From the NCBI GenBank assembly GCA_963724015.1, contig CAVRTM010000014.1, forward strand, positions 372,001 through 436,000: a DNA stretch of 64,000 nt, written 5' to 3'. The first letter of the stretch is position 1, and the number at the start of each line of letters is the position of its first letter. The translations under genes were made by a program, and so were the position numbers. Below are positions 59,181 through 64,000 of the stretch, piece by piece. Source of the DNA: CAVRTM01 sp963724015 (GTDB lineage Bacteria; Actinomycetota; Actinomycetes; Actinomycetales; Dermatophilaceae). Under the pieces are notes generated by a model, which was given only the letters and a program-made list of their open reading frames with translations, was not told the origin of the DNA and did not search any database.

Positions 59181-61292
59181 ATGCGGCCCACGACTGACCT
59201 CCAGCGCACGGTGGCACCCTTCCAGGTGGTCTCCGACTTCGAGCCCAGCGGTGACCAGCCCACCGCCATCGCCGACCTCGCCAAGCGGATCAAGGCCGGC
59301 GAGGAGGACGTCGTGCTGCTCGGTGCCACCGGCACGGGCAAGTCGGCCACGACCGCCTGGCTGATCGAGCAGGTGCAGCGGCCGACGCTGGTCATGGCGC
59401 CCAACAAGACGCTGGCCGCCCAGCTCGCCAACGAGTTCCGTGAGCTGCTGCCCAACAACGCCGTCGAGTACTTCGTCAGCTACTACGACTACTACCAGCC
59501 CGAGGCGTACATCGCCCAGACCGACACCTACATCGAGAAGGACTCCTCGATCAACGACGAGGTGGAGCGGCTGCGGCACAGCGCGACCAACTCGCTGCTG
59601 ACCCGGCGCGACGTCATCGTCGTCGCCTCGGTGTCCTGCATCTACGGCCTCGGCACCCCGCAGGAGTACGTCGACCGGATGGCCCGGCTGCGGGTCGGCC
59701 TGGAGATCGAGCGCGACGAGCTGCTGCGCCGGTTCGTCCAGATGCAGTACACCCGCAACGACCTCGCGTTCACCCGCGGCACGTTCCGGGTGCGGGGCGA
59801 CACGGTCGAGATCATCCCGGTCTACGAGGAGCTCGCGATCCGGATCGAGTTCTTCGGCGACGAGATCGAGCGGATCTACACGCTGCACCCGCTGACCGGC
59901 GAGATCGTGCGCGAGGAGAGCGAGATGTACGTCTTCCCGGCGACCCACTACGTCGCCGGTCCGGAGCGGATGGAGCGGGCGATCCGCGGCATCGAGCTCG
60001 AGCTCGAGGACCAGCTCGCGGCGTTCGAGAAGCAGGGCAAGCTGCTCGAGGCCCAGCGGCTGCGGATGCGCACGACCTACGACATCGAGATGATGCGCCA
60101 GGTCGGGTCGTGCTCGGGCATCGAGAACTACAGCCTGCACATCGACGGGCGCGCCCGTGGCTCGGCGCCCAACTGCCTGCTCGACTACTTCCCCGAGGAC
60201 TTCCTCCTGGTCATCGACGAGTCCCACGTCACCGTGCCGCAGATCGGCGCGATGTACGAAGGGGACATGTCCCGCAAGCGCAACCTCGTCGACTTCGGCT
60301 TCCGTCTCCCGAGCGCGATGGACAACCGCCCGCTGCGGTGGGAGGAGTTCCTCGAGCGGGTCGGCCAGACCGTCTACCTCTCCGCGACGCCGGGGCAGTA
60401 CGAGCTGGCCAAGTCCGACGGCGTCGTGGAGCAGATCATCCGCCCGACCGGGCTGGTCGACCCCGAGGTCGTGCTCAAGCCGACCAAGGGCCAGATCGAC
60501 GACCTCCTGCACGAGATCCGCGAGCGCGTCGCCAAGGACGAGCGGGTGCTCGTCACGACGTTGACCAAGAAGATGGCCGAGGACCTCACCGACTACTTCC
60601 TCGAGCGCGACGTCCGCGTCCGCTACCTCCACAGCGAGGTCGACACCCTCCGGCGGGTCGAGCTGCTGCGCGAGCTGCGGATGGGCGAGTACGACGTGCT
60701 GGTCGGCATCAACCTGCTGCGTGAGGGTCTTGACCTGCCCGAGGTCTCCCTGGTCAGCATCCTCGACGCCGACAAGGAGGGCTTCCTGCGGTCGGCCCGC
60801 AGCCTGATCCAGACCATCGGCCGGGCGGCCCGCAACGTGTCCGGGCAGGTCCACATGTACGCCGACAAGATCACCCCCTCGATGGAGCAGGCGATCGACG
60901 AGACCAGCCGGCGCCGCGAGAAGCAGATCGCCTACAACCTCGCGCACGGCGTCGACCCGCAGCCGCTGCGCAAGAAGATCGCCGACATCACCGACCTGCT
61001 CGATCGGGAGGACGCCGACACCGAGGCGCTGCTCGGCAGTGGCCGGTCCCAGTCGCGCGGCAAGGCCCGTGGCGGCGCGGGTGGCCGCGGCGCCCTCGCG
61101 GCAGACGTCACGGTGTCCAGCGGCCGGCTGGCCGAGATGCCGGCGGCCGACCTGGCCAACCTCATCCAGGAGCTCACCACCCAGATGCACCAGGCCGCTG
61201 CAGACCTGCACTTCGAGCTGGCCGCGCGACTGCGCGACGAGCTCGGCGACCTGAAGAAGGAGCTGCGTCAGATGACCGCTGCGACCGGCTGA
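59181..61292 (+). CDS. uvrB: Excinuclease ABC subunit B
   Basis: Damage-verifying helicase of nucleotide excision repair. The 703-residue protein has Walker A LLGATGTGKSATTAWL near residue 52, the damage-wedge beta-hairpin VSYYDYYQPEAY near 100, DEAD-type VIDESHVTVPQIGAMY near 346, motif V INLLREGLDLPEVSLV and motif VI QTIGRAARNVSGQV. The C-terminal UVR domain contacts UvrC (LIQELTTQMHQAAADL). A Gly/Arg-rich linker precedes the UVR domain. Frame intact. Confidence 0.96.
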   Translation: MRPTTDLQRTVAPFQVVSDFEPSGDQPTAIADLAKRIKAGEEDVVLLGATGTGKSATTAWLIEQVQRPTLVMAPNKTLAAQLANEFRELLPNNAVEYFVSYYDYYQPEAYIAQTDTYIEKDSSINDEVERLRHSATNSLLTRRDVIVVASVSCIYGLGTPQEYVDRMARLRVGLEIERDELLRRFVQMQYTRNDLAFTRGTFRVRGDTVEIIPVYEELAIRIEFFGDEIERIYTLHPLTGEIVREESEMYVFPATHYVAGPERMERAIRGIELELEDQLAAFEKQGKLLEAQRLRMRTTYDIEMMRQVGSCSGIENYSLHIDGRARGSAPNCLLDYFPEDFLLVIDESHVTVPQIGAMYEGDMSRKRNLVDFGFRLPSAMDNRPLRWEEFLERVGQTVYLSATPGQYELAKSDGVVEQIIRPTGLVDPEVVLKPTKGQIDDLLHEIRERVAKDERVLVTTLTKKMAEDLTDYFLERDVRVRYLHSEVDTLRRVELLRELRMGEYDVLVGINLLREGLDLPEVSLVSILDADKEGFLRSARSLIQTIGRAARNVSGQVHMYADKITPSMEQAIDETSRRREKQIAYNLAHGVDPQPLRKKIADITDLLDREDADTEALLGSGRSQSRGKARGGAGGRGALAADVTVSSGRLAEMPAADLANLIQELTTQMHQAAADLHFELAARLRDELGDLKKELRQMTAATG

Positions 61293-61510
61293 CGGGTCGG
61301 GGCTTGGGGCAGGTGCACGCAGGTGCTGGTTACCTCCGGGCGACCGGCCGCGGGCCGACCGGCCGACCGGCCGCGGTGCAGCTGCCGGCCCGGGCGCCCG
61401 CCCCGACGCGGCCGTCAAGGCGGGGGACGCGGGCCGGCTGGAGCAGTGGGCTGCTGCACCACGCAGGCTGGGCGGCCCGGTGGACGACGACGAGGAGAGG
61501 AGAGACCGTC

Positions 61511-61939
61511 ATGACGGTGGGAGTGCAGGTGTCCTTCGACGCCAGTGGCCCGGCACGGCTGGGAGCGTTCTGGGCCGAGCTGCTCGGATACGTCGAGCAG
61601 CCGCCGCCGGAGGGCTTCGGCTCGTGGCAGGAGGCGCTGGCGGCGTGGGGCGTGCCAGAGGACGAGCGCGACAGCGCCTACGCCATCGTGGATCCGGCCG
61701 GGGCGGGGCCGCGGCTGTTCTTCCAGCGGGTCCCCGAGGCCAAGGTGGCCAAGAATCGCGTGCACCTCGACGTCAACGTCGGCGCCGGGCTGCCGGCCGA
61801 CGAACGGACGGCACACGTCCGCGCCGAGGCCGCGCGGGCCGTGGCTCTCGGGGCCACACAGCTCCGGGAGGCTGAGCAGCGTGGGGAGTTCTGGGTGGTG
61901 CTGCAGGACCCCGACGGCAACGAGTTCTGCCTCCAGTGA
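61511..61939 (+). CDS. VOC-family (glyoxalase-like) protein
   Basis: A 142-residue protein: VQVSFDASGPARLGAFWAELLGY, PRLFFQRVPEAKVAKNRVHLDV and a terminal VVLQDPDGNEFCLQ. This is the pattern of the actinobacterial VOC proteins, with the metal or substrate pocket formed by His and Glu at those sites. Substrate unknown. GAGGAGAGGAG lies before the ATG. Confidence 0.82.
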   Translation: MTVGVQVSFDASGPARLGAFWAELLGYVEQPPPEGFGSWQEALAAWGVPEDERDSAYAIVDPAGAGPRLFFQRVPEAKVAKNRVHLDVNVGAGLPADERTAHVRAEAARAVALGATQLREAEQRGEFWVVLQDPDGNEFCLQ

Positions 61940-62092
61940 GCCCGGGCGTGGCGTCGGGCCCGCTCCCCGGAGCGGACCTCAGGGCCGGGTCAGGTGCGCG
62001 AGGTAGCAACCGGACGCATCCGAGGACGAGCCGTCGGCCTGCTGGGCGGTAGGCGGATCTGGTCGGCGACGGGGGGCCCAAGGGGGTGGGGT

Positions 62093-62494
62093 GTGAAGCG
62101 CGGAGCTGCGGTTCTTGCGGCGCTTGTCGTGCTGCTCGCCGGTTGTCGCCACGAGACGGGCAACGTCTCCATGGGGGAGACCGACATCTGCGGCCACCGT
62201 GTCGGCTACAACATGCTTGTCTCCGATGCGCGACTGCCACGACCACCCGTGGCCGTCACCAGTGTCACCACGGGTGATGTGGTGGCGCTTCAGGTCGCGG
62301 ACTGCGACCACGGGATCGCGACCGAGCTCGACCCGAACGATGGCGCGGGCACGGTCGTTCAGGCCGTCCACGACGCGCGCGGCCGCGACGTTGCCCTCGT
62401 GGTCCGCCCGGTCCTGGGCAAGACGCTGCGCATCTCCACGAGCGGACCTGCCGGCCGCACACTCCTCGCGACGGTGAGCGTGCACGAACGGTGA
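62093..62494 (+). CDS. Small lipoprotein of unknown function
   Basis: A 133-residue protein with a lipoprotein signal: VKRGAAVLAALVVLLAGC, Cys18 being the lipidated residue. The mature part is beta-rich with three further cysteines (one in DICGHRVGYN, one in VADCDHG). GTG 62093 was chosen because it begins the signal peptide and follows GGGGGTGGGG. No family recognised; Lgt at 27381 would modify it. Confidence 0.65.
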   Translation: MKRGAAVLAALVVLLAGCRHETGNVSMGETDICGHRVGYNMLVSDARLPRPPVAVTSVTTGDVVALQVADCDHGIATELDPNDGAGTVVQAVHDARGRDVALVVRPVLGKTLRISTSGPAGRTLLATVSVHER

Positions 62495-62557
62495 CAACGC
62501 GGCGGCCGCGACCGATGAGGGCTTGCGCGCGCCACGGACCTCATCCATGGTGTCCGG

Positions 62558-62962
62558 GTGGGCACCAAGGCGGCGGGCGGCGGCCCCGGGGCAGGAGCTT
62601 CGAGCCGTCGGCTCACCGGCGACCAGCTCCGGGCGCACTGCCTGTCGCTGCCCGGTGCCTGGCAGGACGAGCCCTGGGACGGCGACGTCGTCGCCAAGGT
62701 CGCTGACAAGATCTTCGCGTTCCTCGGCTCGGGCACGTCGGTCGGCGTGAAGTGCGGCGCCAACCGGGAGGAGGCGAATGAGTGGCTGTTGCAGTACCCC
62801 GCGCACGCCCGCGCGATGGCCTACATCGGCCGCTCCGGGTGGAACACCCTTGACCTCGGCGGGGCGATTCCGGACGTAGAGATCCTGGAGGCGGTCGACA
62901 CCTCCTATGCGACCGTGGTGGCGAAGCTGCCCAGGAGCAGGCGCCCGGCCGCAGGCGGTTAG
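62558..62962 (+). CDS. MmcQ/YjbR-family protein
   Basis: A 134-residue protein with LRAHCLSLPGAWQDEPWDGD, VADKIFAFLG, VGVKCGANREEANEWLLQYP and GWNTLDLGGAIPDVEILEAVDTSY in pieces matching the MmcQ/YjbR fold, a double-wing structure similar to a DNA-binding domain. Function unknown. The start is uncertain; GTG 62558 gives an extra Gly-rich lead that a later start would remove. Confidence 0.8.
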   Translation: MGTKAAGGGPGAGASSRRLTGDQLRAHCLSLPGAWQDEPWDGDVVAKVADKIFAFLGSGTSVGVKCGANREEANEWLLQYPAHARAMAYIGRSGWNTLDLGGAIPDVEILEAVDTSYATVVAKLPRSRRPAAGG

Positions 62963-63015
62963 GCTTGACGGGTCGGCCGCGCTGCGGCCGCACCTTCTTG
63001 CAGGCCCTCACCCGG

Positions 63016-63369
63016 ATGGATGTTCTTGTGTCGCTCAACCCCCGCGCCCTCTTTCGCACTGTGGCCATCGCCGAGGCGTTTTCGTGGGCCGGACTGCTCG
63101 TCGGCATGCTGTTCAAGCACGTACTCAAGGTGACCGACCTCGGCGTCCAGGTCTTCGGCCCGATCCACGGCGCCATCTTCGTCGCCTACCTGGTCAGCGT
63201 CCTCGTCGTCCGCCGGCCACTGCGCTGGGGCCTGAAGACGGTGCTGCTGGCGGCAGTCGCGTCCGTCCCGCCGTTCGCCACGCTGGCGTTCGAGGTCTGG
63301 GCGGACCGCCGCGGCCGGCTCACTCCCGCACCCGCCCGGGCACCGCAGCTGGAGACCATCACCGTCTGA
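63016..63369 (+). CDS. DUF3817 membrane protein
   Basis: A 117-residue protein with three helices and the DUF3817 pattern NPRALFRTVAIAEAFSWAGLLVGM, FGPIHGAIFVAYL with its conserved H-G, and LAFEVWADRR. ATG 63016 or GTG 63028 fits the family. TAGGCT at 62960-62965 is a likely -10 box with a leader of about 45 bases. Function unknown. Confidence 0.8.
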   Translation: MDVLVSLNPRALFRTVAIAEAFSWAGLLVGMLFKHVLKVTDLGVQVFGPIHGAIFVAYLVSVLVVRRPLRWGLKTVLLAAVASVPPFATLAFEVWADRRGRLTPAPARAPQLETITV

Positions 63370-63504
63370 CCAGCAGGGACGACGCCCCACGGCGACCGGG
63401 GTGGCGCCCGTGCTTCCCCCTGTCCGAGTTATTCACCGGCGCCCCGAGCGGTCGATACGCTGCGAAGGTCCAGGGGCCGGCAGGGCCGACCAGAGGTGAG
63501 CGCC

Positions 63505-63801
63505 ATGGCGTACGCAGTGATCCGGCACTACAAGGGGTCCGCCGAGCTGATCGACGAGCTGGGACGACGCTCCGGGGAGGTGGAGAACGTCATTCGGGGC
63601 GTTTCCGGCTTCCAGAGCTACTACTTGGCCCGCTCCGCGGAGGGCGGTTTCAGCATCAGCGTCTTCTCGGACCAGGCCGGTGCGGAGGAGTCCGTGCGGG
63701 CGGCCCGGCAGTTCATCCAGGACACCGTCTCCGATCTGGCGGGTGACCCGCCGGAGGTGCTGCAGGGCGAGGTCACCATCAGCTTCACCGGCGAGGGGTA
63801 G
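63505..63801 (+). CDS. ABM-like (dimeric ferredoxin-fold) small protein
   Basis: A 98-residue protein: MAYAVIRHYKGSAELIDEL, then GVSGFQSYYLARSAEGGFSISVFSDQAGAEESVRAA. The strand-helix-strand layout and F-x-x-Y-Y resemble antibiotic-biosynthesis-monooxygenase-type proteins of about 100 residues. Function unknown. GAGGTGAGCGCC precedes the ATG. Confidence 0.6.
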   Translation: MAYAVIRHYKGSAELIDELGRRSGEVENVIRGVSGFQSYYLARSAEGGFSISVFSDQAGAEESVRAARQFIQDTVSDLAGDPPEVLQGEVTISFTGEG

Positions 63802-64000
63802 ACCCGGCCCAGGTCGCGGGCGCATTTTGATCTCGCCGGGGGAGCGGCCGGTCCAGGCTGGTGCGGCGCTTGACGGCGTGGCCTGCGCGTGGAGGGTGCG
63901 TGGCTGCCGACCGGTCCGGTGCCGGCGTCGTCGACGATCTCGTGGCTGTCAGCGGCGGTGCCCGATTTGGGCGGACCCCGGGCGTCTGGGAGACTCGGGG
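63802..64000 (+). other. End of window, no gene recognised
   Basis: About 200 bases without a supported reading frame or hairpin. It may contain the upstream region of a gene beyond the window. Confidence 0.4.

Overview
This 64 kb window is GC-rich chromosomal core DNA of an actinobacterium (Actinomycetota, probably class Actinomycetes). The evidence is very high GC, many GTG starts, fused FO synthase (fbiC), mycothiol-era protein families, an ANTAR regulator, a CoaE-GrpB fusion and gene orders typical of the group. I cannot name a genus from sequence alone.

Layout. 1-3805: translation and pentose-phosphate genes (end of a HAD-like gene, def, fmt, rsmB, rpe). 3918-8344: an FMN riboswitch and terminator controlling ribD-ribE-ribM-ribBA-ribH. 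8359-10867: fbiC, which uses the RibD product to make the F420 chromophore. 10960-12889: a decayed 13E12/DUF222 HNH endonuclease gene with an upstream LexA-like box and an internal IS3-family fragment. 13060-28283: histidine genes (hisE, hisG, hisF, hisI) and tryptophan genes (trpE, trpC, trpB, trpA), mixed with transporters, small membrane proteins, a MauE/DsbA-like redox pair and lgt. 28411-35934: gltB, gltD and pyk. 36027-40135: tRNA-Leu(CAA), an ISL3 transposase remnant, a secreted phosphoesterase, an SDR enzyme and small accessory genes. 40306-43745: MFS transporter, universal stress protein and ANTAR response regulator. 43913-48811: a complete Liv-type ABC transporter (livKHMGF). 48884-64000: DUF554, GNAT, thioesterase, polA, methyltransferase, rpsA, an F420/FMN-binding PPOX protein, coaE, DUF202 proteins, uvrB and small genes.

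The main technical caution is that 22 otherwise normal genes, several of them essential, are each split by one or more single-base frame changes. Restoring the family reading frame needs about 30 one-base removals but only about 5 one-base additions. I read these as assembly or sequencing errors and annotate the full-length genes across them. They cluster at roughly 0.8-31 kb and 44-48.4 kb, and are nearly absent from 31-44 kb, 48.4-54 kb and 58-64 kb.

The most interesting biology is the link between riboflavin synthesis, import and F420 synthesis at 3.9-10.9 kb, the SOS-box-bearing HNH gene broken by an IS fragment, a tRNA-associated patch with an ISL3 remnant, and several hairpins and repeats in regulatory positions. 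I see no CRISPR array, prophage, biosynthetic cluster or convincing new defence system.
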